Source: Variovorax flavidus
GTDB taxonomy: Bacteria; Pseudomonadota; Gammaproteobacteria; Burkholderiales; Burkholderiaceae_C
Assembly: GCF_030317145.1 (NCBI RefSeq)
Contig: NZ_JASZYE010000001.1
Coordinates: 744,001 to 808,000 of the forward strand
Reading direction: 5' to 3'
Length of the DNA: 64,000 nt
Below, in pieces: positions 8,183 through 16,870 of this stretch (positions within the stretch are counted from its first letter, which is position 1; each line of letters begins with the position of its first letter). The notes under the pieces were generated by a model. It did not search any database. It had not been told where the DNA came from and saw nothing but the letters and a program-made list of their open reading frames with translations. The translations under genes were made by a program, and so were the position numbers.

Positions 8183-8557
8183 TCAAGCCTTGCGCCTCGG
8201 CGCGAGCGCTGCGAGCAAGGCCGCGACAAATAGAAGTGCAGGCACATCTCCAAACAGGTGTCCGATCTGGCCCGGCTGCGTGATCGCCTGAATGGCCATG
8301 ATCGCCCCGTGCACCACGCTCGACCAGACGGCGAACCAGATCAGGCTGACGTGCTCCTGTGGGTCGCGCGCGGCCCGAATGAGGAACACGCCGAGCGTGA
8401 CGTAGATGCCGACGATCATCAACGAGTAGTCCGAGTGCCCCACGTGCCACGCCCAACCCGACGGCCAGACGATCATCAGCGGATACAACGAGAGGCACGC
8501 GAGCCCTGAGAGAACCAATACGACTCGCAGGGCGCCAATACGGTCTTGAAATTTCAC
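8183..8557 (-). CDS. Small four-helix membrane protein, function unknown
   Basis: This 124-residue protein has four hydrophobic segments: RVVLVLSGLACLSLYPLMIV, YSLMIVGIYVTLGVFLI, LIWFAVWSSVVHGAIMAI and VPALLFVAALLAALA. I chose the GTG at 8557 because GAGGAG lies 5 bases upstream; the in-frame ATG at 8677 would add a 40-residue Gly/Arg/Pro-rich stretch that does not look like protein. It resembles conserved membrane proteins of unknown function from memory (possibly DUF6632). No partner genes are evident. Confidence 0.75.
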   Translation of the reverse strand: MKFQDRIGALRVVLVLSGLACLSLYPLMIVWPSGWAWHVGHSDYSLMIVGIYVTLGVFLIRAARDPQEHVSLIWFAVWSSVVHGAIMAIQAITQPGQIGHLFGDVPALLFVAALLAALAPRRKA

Positions 8558-8687
8558 GCTTGCTCCTCGGTGAGGCGATCGTCGATCAGGATTCAACGTC
8601 GGATTCCGAGCGCTGACAAGGCGACTTCCGAGGCCAAGACCGCCCTCGGGAAATCCCTCCCGTCCGCCCTCTCGCATTTCATTCGAC

Positions 8688-8733
8688 TTTGCTGATAATG
8701 CGCATTACCAACCAGGTAATGCGTATCAGCAAA
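8688..8733. promoter_or_regulatory. Large imperfect inverted repeat, probable LacI-family operator
   Basis: The left arm begins TTTGCTGATAATGCGCATTA and the right arm reads GGTAATGCGTATCAGCAAA. The reverse complement of the right arm matches the left arm except for three bases missing in the middle. The left arm contains the perfect 12-base palindrome TAATGCGCATTA with a central CG, typical of LacI-family half-site pairs. The repeat ends 5 bases before the LacI ATG, so repression would block its own gene. The regulator may also act on the FAD oxidoreductase and transporter genes downstream. Confidence 0.78.
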
Positions 8734-8738
8734 TTTTC

Positions 8739-9773
8739 ATGCCCACAGCCCGTCGCCTCACACAGCAAGATATCGCAAAGCTCGCAGGCGTGAGCCAGGC
8801 GACGGTGTCTCTGGTCCTGAACGGCGCCGAGCACGCACTCGCGCGCATCCCGCAGGAAACGCGGGAGCGGGTGCAGAAGATCATTCGCGACACGGGTTAC
8901 GTGCCGGATCCCATCGCGCGACGCATGGCCAAAGGGGCGAACCGCATCCTGGGCGTTTTCACCTACGAGCCGGCTTTTCCGAACGCGCACGCCGACTTCT
9001 TCCTGCCCTTCCTGTTCGGGATCGAAGAGGAGGCGCAGGCGCGCGGCTACGACCTCTTGCTGTTGACTGGCGCTGGTGAAGGCGCGCGACGCAAGATATT
9101 CGCCGCAGAAAGCCGGCTGCGCATCGCCGATGGCTGCATCGTGCTCGGCAAGACCTTCGACCGGACGGAACTCGCGCGTCTGGTGGCGGGCGACTACCCC
9201 TTCGTCGCCATCGGCCGACGCGAGGATGCCGGTGGGCCCGTGCCCTTCGTCGGCGGCGACTACGCGACGGCCACGAGCGCACTGGTGCAACAGGCGCGTG
9301 CATTGGGCCATCGGCGCCTGGCCTATCTCGGGTCGATCGGCCCTGCGGAATCGCCGCAGGATCGCTGGATGGGCTTCAAGGCCGCGATCGGCACCGACCT
9401 GGAACTGGTCCTGCAGTTGCCGGAAACGCCAGCCGACGATGGCGAGTTGCTCGATGCGCTCCTTGCCAGTGGCGCGACCGTGGCTTTCTGTGTGGAACTG
9501 GCGGACGCGGTGCGCCTCGAGCGCACGGCCAAGGCGCGCGGACTGGGACTGCCGGCCGATTTCTCTGTGGTGGCTCTCGGCTCGCATATCCGCACGGAAG
9601 GCAGCGGCACGCGCTTTGCCTCGTTCGCCATTCCGCGCGAGGAGATGGGCCGCCAGGCCACGGCCATGCTCGTGCACCGTGTCGAAGGCGGCTTGGCGCA
9701 AGCGGTGCAGCAGGTGCTGCTGCCCTGCGAACCGATCCGCGGCGAAACCCTCGGCCCCGCCAAGCCGCACTGA
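8739..9773 (+). CDS. LacI-family transcriptional repressor
   Basis: This 344-residue protein has a LacI N-terminal headpiece (LTQQDIAKLAGVSQATVSLVLNG, residues 7-29) and a hinge helix region (YVPDPIARRMAKG), followed by a periplasmic-binding-protein-like sensor domain. The sensor core contains GCIVLGKTFD and a GHRRLAYLGS motif. It precedes, in the same direction with a 23-base gap, an FAD oxidoreductase and a sugar-type ABC importer, and is presumably their regulator. The operator-like repeat at 8688-8733 abuts the start codon, and no Shine-Dalgarno sequence is visible between them. Confidence 0.92.
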   Translation: MPTARRLTQQDIAKLAGVSQATVSLVLNGAEHALARIPQETRERVQKIIRDTGYVPDPIARRMAKGANRILGVFTYEPAFPNAHADFFLPFLFGIEEEAQARGYDLLLLTGAGEGARRKIFAAESRLRIADGCIVLGKTFDRTELARLVAGDYPFVAIGRREDAGGPVPFVGGDYATATSALVQQARALGHRRLAYLGSIGPAESPQDRWMGFKAAIGTDLELVLQLPETPADDGELLDALLASGATVAFCVELADAVRLERTAKARGLGLPADFSVVALGSHIRTEGSGTRFASFAIPREEMGRQATAMLVHRVEGGLAQAVQQVLLPCEPIRGETLGPAKPH

Positions 9774-9796
9774 ATCCATTCACTGGAACGACAAGC

Positions 9797-11407
9797 ATGC
9801 GAGAAATGAAGACGGACATTCTGGTGGTCGGCGGCGGCCTGGGTGGCGTGGCCGCGGCGCTCGGTGCGCTGGAGGCCGGGCGGAGCGTCGTGATGAGCGA
9901 GGAGTACGACTGGATCGGCGGCCAGCTCACGAGCCAGGCGGTGCCGCCCGACGAGCACAGCTGGGTCGAGCAGTTCGGCGTCACGCGCCGCTATCGCGCG
10001 TTGCGCAATGGCATTCGTCGCTACTACCGGGACCACTACCCGCTCACGGCGGCCAGCCGCGCATGGGACGAGCTGAATCCCGGCGCGGGCTGGGTCAGCC
10101 GCATCTGCGCAGAGCCACGCGTCGGCTTGGCGGTGCTCGAAGCCATGCTCGCGCCCTATCGCGGCGCCGGCCGCCTGACGATGCTGCAACCCTATCGCCC
10201 CGTCGCGGCGGATGCGCAGGGCGACACGGTGCGCGCGGTGACGCTCCGCCACCGCGACACCGGGGAAGAGATCACGGTCGCGGCGGCCTTCGTGATCGAC
10301 GCGACCGAACTGGGCGACCTGCTCCCGCTGACCGGCTGCGACTACGTGACCGGTTTCGAAAGCCAGGCGGATACGGGCGAGCCGAGCGCTCCGGCTGCTG
10401 CCCAGCCACACAACGTCCAGGCGGTATCGATCTGCTTCGCGATCGATCACGTCGAGGGCGACCACACCATCGACAAGCCGCGCAACTACGACTTCTGGCG
10501 CGCCTACCAGCCACACTTCTGGGGCGGGCCGCTGCTGGGTTTCAAGGCGCCGCATCCGCGCACGCTCGAGATCACCGAGCGTTCCTTCACGCCCAATCCC
10601 GACGACGATCCCTTGCTGGTCGACGCCGACCAACGCAAGAGCGGCGGCGACCAGAACCTGTGGACCTTCAGGCGCATCGCAGCGCGGCGCAACTTCGCGC
10701 CCGGGGCCTACGCCTCGGACATCTGCCTCGTGAACTGGCCCATGATCGACTACCTGGAAGGCTCGATCCTCGACGTGTCCGAGGCCGAGAAGGCGCGCCA
10801 TCTGCAGTCTGCGGCGGAGCTGTCGCGCTCGGTTTTCTACTGGCTGCAAACCGAGGCGCCGCGCGCCGATGGCGGAGCAGGCTTTCCGGGACTGCGGCTG
10901 CGCGGCGACGTCACGGGCACGGCACATGGCCTGGCCATGGCACCCTACATCCGCGAAGGGCGCCGAATCCTGGGCGTGACGCGCATCCTCGAGCAGCACC
11001 TGTCGCATGCGGTGCGAGGCGAACAGGGCGCCGTGCGCTACCGCGACAGCGTGGGGGTGGGCATGTACCGCATCGACCTGCACCCGTCCACGGGCGGCGA
11101 CAACTACATCGACGTGCCGTCCTGTCCGTTCGAGATTCCGCTCGGCGCCCTGCTCCCGCGCCGCCTGACGAACCTGCTGGCCGGTGGCAAGAACATCGCC
11201 ACCACGCACATCACCAACGGCTGCTACCGGCTGCACCCCGTGGAATGGAACGTGGGCGAAGTCGCCGGGATGCTGGCCGCGCATTGTCTCGACCGCCACA
11301 CCACGCCGCACCAGGTGCAGACGGACGACGCGCAACTCGCCACCTTCCAGGCGTTGCTGGCGCGCGCGGGCGTCGAGACGCGCTGGCCCGATGTGCGCGC
11401 CTATTGA
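9797..11407 (+). CDS. FAD-dependent oxidoreductase
   Basis: This 536-residue flavoprotein opens with a Rossmann dinucleotide-binding motif (DILVVGGGLGGVAAALGALEAG) and continues EYDWIGGQLTSQAVPP, as in the FAD-dependent oxidoreductase family that includes proteins from polysaccharide-degradation clusters. Further FAD contacts are likely in FVIDATELGDLLPLTGCDY and near the C-terminus in LLAGGKNIATTHITNGCYR. It carries no signal peptide, so it is cytoplasmic. Lying between the LacI regulator and the ABC importer, it probably acts on the imported carbohydrate or polyol; the exact reaction is unknown. Confidence 0.85.
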   Translation: MREMKTDILVVGGGLGGVAAALGALEAGRSVVMSEEYDWIGGQLTSQAVPPDEHSWVEQFGVTRRYRALRNGIRRYYRDHYPLTAASRAWDELNPGAGWVSRICAEPRVGLAVLEAMLAPYRGAGRLTMLQPYRPVAADAQGDTVRAVTLRHRDTGEEITVAAAFVIDATELGDLLPLTGCDYVTGFESQADTGEPSAPAAAQPHNVQAVSICFAIDHVEGDHTIDKPRNYDFWRAYQPHFWGGPLLGFKAPHPRTLEITERSFTPNPDDDPLLVDADQRKSGGDQNLWTFRRIAARRNFAPGAYASDICLVNWPMIDYLEGSILDVSEAEKARHLQSAAELSRSVFYWLQTEAPRADGGAGFPGLRLRGDVTGTAHGLAMAPYIREGRRILGVTRILEQHLSHAVRGEQGAVRYRDSVGVGMYRIDLHPSTGGDNYIDVPSCPFEIPLGALLPRRLTNLLAGGKNIATTHITNGCYRLHPVEWNVGEVAGMLAAHCLDRHTTPHQVQTDDAQLATFQALLARAGVETRWPDVRAY

Positions 11408-11471
11408 GACACGAGACACGAGACACCGAGCCGCCCGACAGCTTCGCAGACAAGACCGAGGAGACCCCACC

Positions 11472-12740
11472 ATGTTCCAACGCAAGAAGTCCGTCACGAT
11501 CCGCACGATTGCAGGCGGCCTGGCCCTGTCGCTCGCCCTCGCGGCCGGCGCATCGGCAGAGACCAAGCTGCGCATGACCATCTGGAGCGCCAACGAAGCG
11601 CACCTGAAGCTCTTCAACGGCATCGCCGACGGCTTCAAGAAGGAACATCCCGACGTCACGGTGACTTTCGAGTCGCTGCCTTTCGAGAATTACACGACCG
11701 CGCTGACCACTCAGATCGCCGGCGGCAACGCGCCCGACATGGCCTGGATCTTCGAGACCAGCGCCTACGATTTCGTCAACTCGGGCGCACTCGTGCCGCT
11801 CACCAAGGCGCTCGCCGCCACGCCGGGCTACAACATGGGCGAGATCACCCCGTCTGCCACCGAGCGCTGGTCCAAGGACGGCGTGCTCTACGCCTATCCC
11901 TTCTCGACCTCGCCCTTCGCGATGTTCGTCAACAACGACCTCATCCGGAAGGCCGGCGCCAAGACCCCGGCGGAACTCATTGGCGCCGGCCAATGGACCT
12001 GGCCCAATGCCATCGCGACCGCGCAGGCCGTGGCGCAGGGCGGCAAGGGCGGCCTCGTGGTGCGCGACTTCAACTACCAGGCCTGGCAGTACCTGTCATC
12101 GGTCTGGAACGCCTGGGGTGCTGCCCCGTGGAGCGCCGACGGCAAGCGCTGCACATTCGCCGACAAGCCAATGGTCGATGCGCTCGGTTTCATCCACGAC
12201 GCGATCTTCGTGAAGAAGGCGATCCCCGGACCGGGCCAGAACGTCGACTTCTTTGCGGGCGATGCCGCCATGACGATCACGCAGATCAGCCGAGCCTCCC
12301 TGCTGCCCAAGGACAAGCGCTTCGATTGGGACCTGGTGCCGCTGCCCCAAGGCCCGGCCGGTGACTACGCGATCGTCGGCCAGGCCGGCATCGGCGTGCT
12401 GAAGGCGGGCAAGGACGCTGCCATGGCGACGGCATTCGTCGGCTACATGACCAATCCGGAGAACTCCGCCAAGCTCGCGCAGTTCTTCCCCTCGGCACGC
12501 AAGTCGATGCTCAATGCCGAAGTGCTCAGCAAGACCAACGCCCTGCTCTCGCCTGCACAACTCGACAAGGTCGTGGTCTCGGGCATCGCGACCGGCAAGG
12601 TGATGCCGGCGCACACGGACTTCGCGCGCCTGCAGCAGATGGTGCGCTCGGGCCTCGACGCGGTGTGGCAACCGAAGGCCGACATCCCCGCGGCAACGCG
12701 CGCGATCTGCGCCCAGATCGGCCCGCTGCTTGCGCAATAG
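11472..12740 (+). CDS. ABC importer sugar-type solute-binding protein (family 1)
   Basis: This 422-residue periplasmic protein has a Sec signal peptide (positively charged start, then TIAGGLALSLALAAGASA, cleavage near residue 26). The mature part begins ETKLRMTIWSANEAHLKLFN and contains the family segment ITTQIAGGNAPDMAWIFE-like text near residue 80. Later stretches such as FFAGDAAMTITQ and AFVGYMTNPENSAKLAQFFP match maltose/glycerol-phosphate-type binding proteins. It is followed by two permeases and an ATPase, so the importer is complete. The ligand is probably a sugar or sugar alcohol. Confidence 0.92.
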   Translation: MFQRKKSVTIRTIAGGLALSLALAAGASAETKLRMTIWSANEAHLKLFNGIADGFKKEHPDVTVTFESLPFENYTTALTTQIAGGNAPDMAWIFETSAYDFVNSGALVPLTKALAATPGYNMGEITPSATERWSKDGVLYAYPFSTSPFAMFVNNDLIRKAGAKTPAELIGAGQWTWPNAIATAQAVAQGGKGGLVVRDFNYQAWQYLSSVWNAWGAAPWSADGKRCTFADKPMVDALGFIHDAIFVKKAIPGPGQNVDFFAGDAAMTITQISRASLLPKDKRFDWDLVPLPQGPAGDYAIVGQAGIGVLKAGKDAAMATAFVGYMTNPENSAKLAQFFPSARKSMLNAEVLSKTNALLSPAQLDKVVVSGIATGKVMPAHTDFARLQQMVRSGLDAVWQPKADIPAATRAICAQIGPLLAQ

Positions 12741-12777
12741 CGCCCACGGCCAAGCGCTCAGCGCCAGCAGCCGCGTC

Positions 12778-13713
12778 ATGGCCCGCCCACCTGAGGTCGC
12801 GCCCGAGTTGCCGCCGGCCACGCCGCGTCCGTTCTGGACCATCGCGCGGCGCGACACAGTGGCCGGCCTGCTGTTTGCTGCTCCGCAGTTGGCGGGCACG
12901 CTCGCGTTCGTGCTGGTGCCGTTGATGCTGGTGTTCTGGTACTCCATGCACGAATGGAACGTGCTGGCCAACACCTTCAACTACACGGGCGCCCAAAACT
13001 ACGAGCAGTTGCTGAGCGACGCCAGCCTCCCCGGCGTGCTGCTCGCCTCGGCGCTGTTCTCCGGCGGGCTGGTGGTCCTGAACATGAGCCTGGCCCTGCT
13101 CCTGGCCGTGCTGCTGAACCAGAAGCTTGCGGGCATCACGATGTTCCGGACGCTGTTCTTCTCGCCGGTGGTGGTTTCGCTGGTTGCCTGGACCATCGTC
13201 TGGGGTTTCCTGCTGCAGCACAACGGCGGCATCAACGGAATGCTCGCGCTGCTCGGCATCGAAGGGCCGAACTGGCTGCGCACACCCACCACCGCGATGC
13301 TTTCGGTGATCGTGGTGCAGGTGTTCAAGAACGTGGGACTCAACATGGTGCTCTTCCTGGCCGCGCTGCAGGGCGTGCCGCGCGAGCTCTACGAGGCCGC
13401 TCGCATCGATGGCGCACCACGCTTCAAGCAGTTCCGCCGCATCACGCTGCCGCTCATCAGCCCCACGATCCTGCTGGCCTCCATCATCACGATCGTCGGA
13501 TCGCTGCAGGTTTTTGCGCAGATTGCGGTGCTGACTCAGGGCGGCCCTGGGGTGTCGACCACGGTGCTGGTGTACTACCTGTACCAGCAGACTTTCCAGT
13601 TCCACCGCTTCGGCTACGGCTCGACGCTGGCGATCATGCTGTTCGCGATCGTGGCGCTCCTGACTCTTGCCCAGTGGCAGATGCGCCGGAAGTTCGTCTT
13701 CTATGAACAGTGA
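12778..13713 (+). CDS. ABC sugar permease, MalF/UgpA type
   Basis: This 311-residue inner-membrane protein has six predicted membrane segments (for example LLFAAPQLAGTLAFVLVPLML and VVLNMSLALLLAVLLNQ). It carries the EAA loop that contacts the ATPase: ELYEAARIDGAPRFKQFRRI near residue 205. The ATG at 12778 is used; a TTG at 12730 in the same frame would overlap the preceding gene by 11 bases, and neither start has a strong ribosome site. It overlaps the second permease gene by 11 bases, indicating coupled translation. Confidence 0.92.
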   Translation: MARPPEVAPELPPATPRPFWTIARRDTVAGLLFAAPQLAGTLAFVLVPLMLVFWYSMHEWNVLANTFNYTGAQNYEQLLSDASLPGVLLASALFSGGLVVLNMSLALLLAVLLNQKLAGITMFRTLFFSPVVVSLVAWTIVWGFLLQHNGGINGMLALLGIEGPNWLRTPTTAMLSVIVVQVFKNVGLNMVLFLAALQGVPRELYEAARIDGAPRFKQFRRITLPLISPTILLASIITIVGSLQVFAQIAVLTQGGPGVSTTVLVYYLYQQTFQFHRFGYGSTLAIMLFAIVALLTLAQWQMRRKFVFYEQ

Positions 13714-14545
13714 GATTTCCGCCCCCGTGAAGGTCGCCCTGTACGGGCTGCTGTGCGTGCTGCTCATCCCCTTCGTGTTCCCGACCTGGTGGATGGTGAC
13801 CTCGTCGCTCAAGCCGATCAGCGACATCTTCGTGTTTCCGCCGCAGCTCTTTCCGGCGCATCCGGATTGGAGCACCTACAAGCAGGTGTTCACGATCCAG
13901 CCATTCGCGCAGCAGTACTGGAACTCGGCCTGGATCGCGGCAGTGGTGACGACCGGCACGCTCGCCGTCTCGTCGATGGCCGGCTATGCCTTTGCCCGCA
14001 TCCGCTTTCCCGGCGCCAATGCCTTGTTCATCGTCGTGCTGACCGGGCTGCTGATCCCCTCCGAGGTGACCATCGTGCCGCTGTTCCGGATCTTCCTGAA
14101 GCTCGGCTGGGTCAATACGCACTGGCCGCTTGTTCTGATTCCGGTCTTCGGCGCGCCCAGCGTTTTCGCCACCTTCCTCATGCGTCAGTTCTTCATCGCG
14201 CTGCCTCAGGAGCTGGAAGAAGCGGCGCGGGTCGATGGTCTTGGACGCTTCAGGATCTTCCGAACCATCGCGCTGCCGCTGGCGCGGCCCGCCCTCGCGT
14301 CGGTGGCGATCTTCACCTTCCTTCACAGCTGGAACTTGTACCTGGAGCCGATCGTGTTCCTGTCGACGCCGTCCAAGTTCACGCTGCCGCAGGCCCTCAC
14401 GCAATACACCGATGCCTACGGCGGACCGATGTGGAACATCCAGCTCGCCGCGGCCACGCTCACGGCGCTGCCGGTGCTGATCGTCTTCGTGCTGGCGCAA
14501 AAGCAGTTTGTCGAAGGCCTGGCCCACACGGGGCTCAAAGGCTGA
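13703..14545 (+). CDS. ABC sugar permease, MalG/UgpE type
   Basis: This 280-residue inner-membrane protein starts at an ATG inside the end of the first permease gene. It has six hydrophobic segments, beginning VALYGLLCVLLIPFVFPTWW. The EAA motif is QELEEAARVDGLGRFRIFRT near residue 175, and a conserved MalG-type F-I-F-L-K-L-G-W-V-N-T sequence lies between the membrane helices. Together with the permease before it and the ATPase after it, it forms the translocation channel of the importer. Confidence 0.92.
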   Translation: MNSEISAPVKVALYGLLCVLLIPFVFPTWWMVTSSLKPISDIFVFPPQLFPAHPDWSTYKQVFTIQPFAQQYWNSAWIAAVVTTGTLAVSSMAGYAFARIRFPGANALFIVVLTGLLIPSEVTIVPLFRIFLKLGWVNTHWPLVLIPVFGAPSVFATFLMRQFFIALPQELEEAARVDGLGRFRIFRTIALPLARPALASVAIFTFLHSWNLYLEPIVFLSTPSKFTLPQALTQYTDAYGGPMWNIQLAAATLTALPVLIVFVLAQKQFVEGLAHTGLKG

Positions 14546-14569
14546 GCCCCCACTCCTCCCACCCCGTCC

Positions 14570-15649
14570 ATGGCAGAAGTCCTTCTTTCCCGAGTCCAGA
14601 AACGCTTTGGCGCCGTGCAGGTCATCCACGGGCTGGACCTGCACATCCACGACGGCGAGTTCGTTGCGCTCGTGGGACCCTCGGGCTGCGGCAAGTCGAC
14701 GTTGCTACGCATGATCGCCGGGCTGGAGGCCGTCACGCTCGGGCGCATCCACATCGGCGGGCGCGACGTGACCGACCTGGATCCGAAGGACCGCGACATC
14801 GCGATGGTGTTCCAGAACTACGCGCTCTATCCGCACATGACGGTAGCGGCCAACATGGGCTTCTCGCTGGAGCACCGGGGCAGGCCGCGCTCGGAGATCG
14901 CCGAGCGCGTCCGCTGGGCGGCCGACATCCTCGGGCTGGCGCAATTGCTCGACCGCTATCCGCGCCAGCTTTCCGGCGGCCAGCGCCAGCGCGTCGCCAT
15001 GGGGCGCGCCATCGTGCGCGATCCGCAGGTGTTCCTGTTCGACGAGCCACTGTCCAATCTCGATGCGAAGCTGCGCATCGTCATGCGCGGCGAGATCAAG
15101 GGCCTGCACCAGCGGCTGAAAACCACAACCGTCTACGTCACGCACGACCAGGTCGAAGCCATGACCATGGCCGACCGAATCGTGGTCCTCAACGCAGGTC
15201 GGGTCGAGCAGGTTGGCTCACCGCTCGAACTCTTCGACCGGCCTGCGAACCAATTCGTGGCCGGCTTCATCGGATCGCCAGCGATGAATTTCATCCCCGG
15301 TCGCTGTATGTCCGAGGGCTTCGCGGCCGCCGGCGCCCTGTTGCCGCTATCGCCAACTGCGCCCTTCGTTCACGAAGGACGCGAGGCCATCTGCGGCATC
15401 CGGCCCGAGCACTTCGAGATCTGCATGTCTGGGGAAGGTGCGGCAGCACAGGTGCTGTTGGTCGAACCGCTCGGGTCCGAGACCCAACTCAGCCTGCGCC
15501 TGGGCGAGACGCAGGTGATTGCCCTGTTCCACGACCGCCTGGCCGTGGCGCCGGGAGATATGCTGCACCTGAGGCCGAAGGCGGGCGCGGTGCACCTCTT
15601 CGACGCTGCAAGCGGCATACGCATGTGCGCGGACGCCCAATCACCGTGA
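14570..15649 (+). CDS. ABC importer ATPase, UgpC/MalK type
   Basis: This 359-residue ATPase has Walker A GPSGCGKST (residues about 36-44), the Q-loop VFQNYALYPHMT, the signature LSGGQRQRVAMGRAIV, Walker B VFLFDEPLSNLDAKLR and the switch His in YVTHDQVEA. A C-terminal TOBE-type regulatory domain (residues about 235-359) is typical of carbohydrate ABC importers. It energises the two permeases encoded directly upstream and closes the LacI-linked operon. Confidence 0.94.
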   Translation: MAEVLLSRVQKRFGAVQVIHGLDLHIHDGEFVALVGPSGCGKSTLLRMIAGLEAVTLGRIHIGGRDVTDLDPKDRDIAMVFQNYALYPHMTVAANMGFSLEHRGRPRSEIAERVRWAADILGLAQLLDRYPRQLSGGQRQRVAMGRAIVRDPQVFLFDEPLSNLDAKLRIVMRGEIKGLHQRLKTTTVYVTHDQVEAMTMADRIVVLNAGRVEQVGSPLELFDRPANQFVAGFIGSPAMNFIPGRCMSEGFAAAGALLPLSPTAPFVHEGREAICGIRPEHFEICMSGEGAAAQVLLVEPLGSETQLSLRLGETQVIALFHDRLAVAPGDMLHLRPKAGAVHLFDAASGIRMCADAQSP

Positions 15650-15689
15650 GTCGCGGAAATTCAGGCGCAGCGCTTCCGGTTGCGCAGAC

Positions 15690-15860
15690 TCAATAGCGGT
15701 AAGGATTGTCGGGACGCCGGTCGTAGCGGTTGGGCACGCCGTCGCGGTCGCGGTCCATGTAGGCGCCGCCACGCGGCGGCGGCGGACGGTAGTTGTCGTA
15801 GGGCGCGACGATGCAGCCCGACAGGGTCAACGCGGCGAGAACAAGTGCGAGGCTTTTCAT
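15690..15860 (-). CDS. Small lipoprotein, 56 residues
   Basis: This short gene starts at the ATG at 15858-15860, with AAGGAGA 7 bases upstream. The product has a lipoprotein signal (MKSLALVLAALTLSGC, lipobox LSGC with Cys16). The 40-residue mature part is rich in Arg, Asp, Pro and Tyr, with an RPPPPRGG stretch followed by DRDRDGVPNRYDRRPDNPY. The D-R-D-x-D-G-V-x-N-x-x-D pattern is reminiscent of thrombospondin type-3-like calcium-binding repeats. It should sit on the outer or inner membrane facing the periplasm. Function unknown. Confidence 0.8.
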   Translation of the reverse strand: MKSLALVLAALTLSGCIVAPYDNYRPPPPRGGAYMDRDRDGVPNRYDRRPDNPYRY

Positions 15861-15980
15861 CAGGGGTCTCCTTGGGTTGGAGATCCCATCGTCAAGTGCG
15901 CCGGTGTCGGTCCCGTGTCGTCGACACGCAGAAGCGTGAAGCTGCGTTACCGGATGTGCGCCTTGGCCTTCGCAAAAATC

Positions 15981-16595
15981 TCAAAGCAGACCCGCGCCTT
16001 GTGCCGCGTCCAGCACGTTGCGTGTCAGTTCCCGAAACTGCGCACCGAGGTCGGGCGATGGCGAGGCAACGAACGTCGTGGTCCACACCATTCGACCGTT
16101 GCTGACATCCATGACCCGCCCGTTGGCGGAGAACCCGGTGTTCCCCCACCCGCCCCCGACCGGAGCGCTCAGACCAATGCCGGCGCCACTGTTGCGTCCA
16201 AAGCTGAAGCCGCCGACACCAACGGAGAGGCCCGAACCCATGGAAGTCGTTGCGGGCGTCAGCGTCAGGACGAATACGGTCTTTGCACCGGCGGCGGTGG
16301 CACTACCTGCCAGTTGACCCTCCAATTCCCGACCACTCGGCGATGTCGCTCCCATCGGCGCCGCCACGGCATTGACGCCTCTTCCCTCCAGCGCTCGCGC
16401 CAGATCGTCTTGGCATTGCGCGCGGGTCGAGAGGTCGAAGGTGTCGCACGCGACGAGAACTTTTCCTCCTCGCAGAATGCCGGAGTTCTGACCGATCGTC
16501 GGATCGATCCACTCGCCCCAACGTTGCGGCGGAGATGCGGCACAGCCGGCAAGAACGAGTGTCGCGAGTGCAATTCGAAAGACGCGAGTTTTCAT
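15981..16595 (-). CDS. Lipoprotein of unknown function, 204 residues
   Basis: The start is taken as the ATG at 16595 (MKTRVFRIALATLVLAGC), which gives a clean lipoprotein signal with lipobox LAGC; the upstream ATG at 16622 would add nine residues before the basic region. The mature part contains CDTFDLSTRAQCQDDLARAL, with a Cys pair that could form a disulphide, and a Gly/Ser-rich block (GSGLSVGVGGFSFGRNSG). It ends in a helix-rich segment (AQFRELTRNVLDAAQGAGLL). The ATG overlaps the stop of the reading frame at 16592-16870. I do not recognise a functional family. Confidence 0.82.
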   Translation of the reverse strand: MKTRVFRIALATLVLAGCAASPPQRWGEWIDPTIGQNSGILRGGKVLVACDTFDLSTRAQCQDDLARALEGRGVNAVAAPMGATSPSGRELEGQLAGSATAAGAKTVFVLTLTPATTSMGSGLSVGVGGFSFGRNSGAGIGLSAPVGGGWGNTGFSANGRVMDVSNGRMVWTTTFVASPSPDLGAQFRELTRNVLDAAQGAGLL

Positions 16596-16870
16596 GACGC
16601 CACCCCGAAGTTCGGATTCCATGGTGACAAGGTTCGACCACTGTTGCCAGAGCCGGGGAAGGAAGAACTGTCGATTTGGGTAGGAAAACGCCGCGATGTT
16701 TCCGATGATGCGTTTGGAAGCGGCTCACGAGCGAGGTTCTGAGCCCGCGCCCGCAGGGTGGTCCGGGCCGTCTGCCGAATCCAGCGCATTTCCGCGATGC
16801 GTTCCCGTGCCCTCGCCTCCCGCTTGTGCGCCGACCGCGCGCCCGCCGCCTGCAACTCCGCTGCGGTCAT
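16592..16870 (-). CDS. Uncertain 92-residue frame, possibly the displaced C-terminus of the neighbouring gene
   Basis: This frame begins at an ATG inside the 3' part of the gene at 16725-17531, in a different phase. Its first 50 codons (MTAAELQAAGARSAHKREAR and on) have mostly G or C in the third position, more so than the overlapping frame of the longer gene, which is what a true coding frame should show here. Its last 35 residues look less protein-like. Its TGA overlaps the ATG of the downstream lipoprotein gene. It may be a small gene, or the real end of the upstream gene after a frameshift. Confidence 0.3.
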   Translation of the reverse strand: MTAAELQAAGARSAHKREARARERIAEMRWIRQTARTTLRARAQNLAREPLPNASSETSRRFPTQIDSSSFPGSGNSGRTLSPWNPNFGVAS

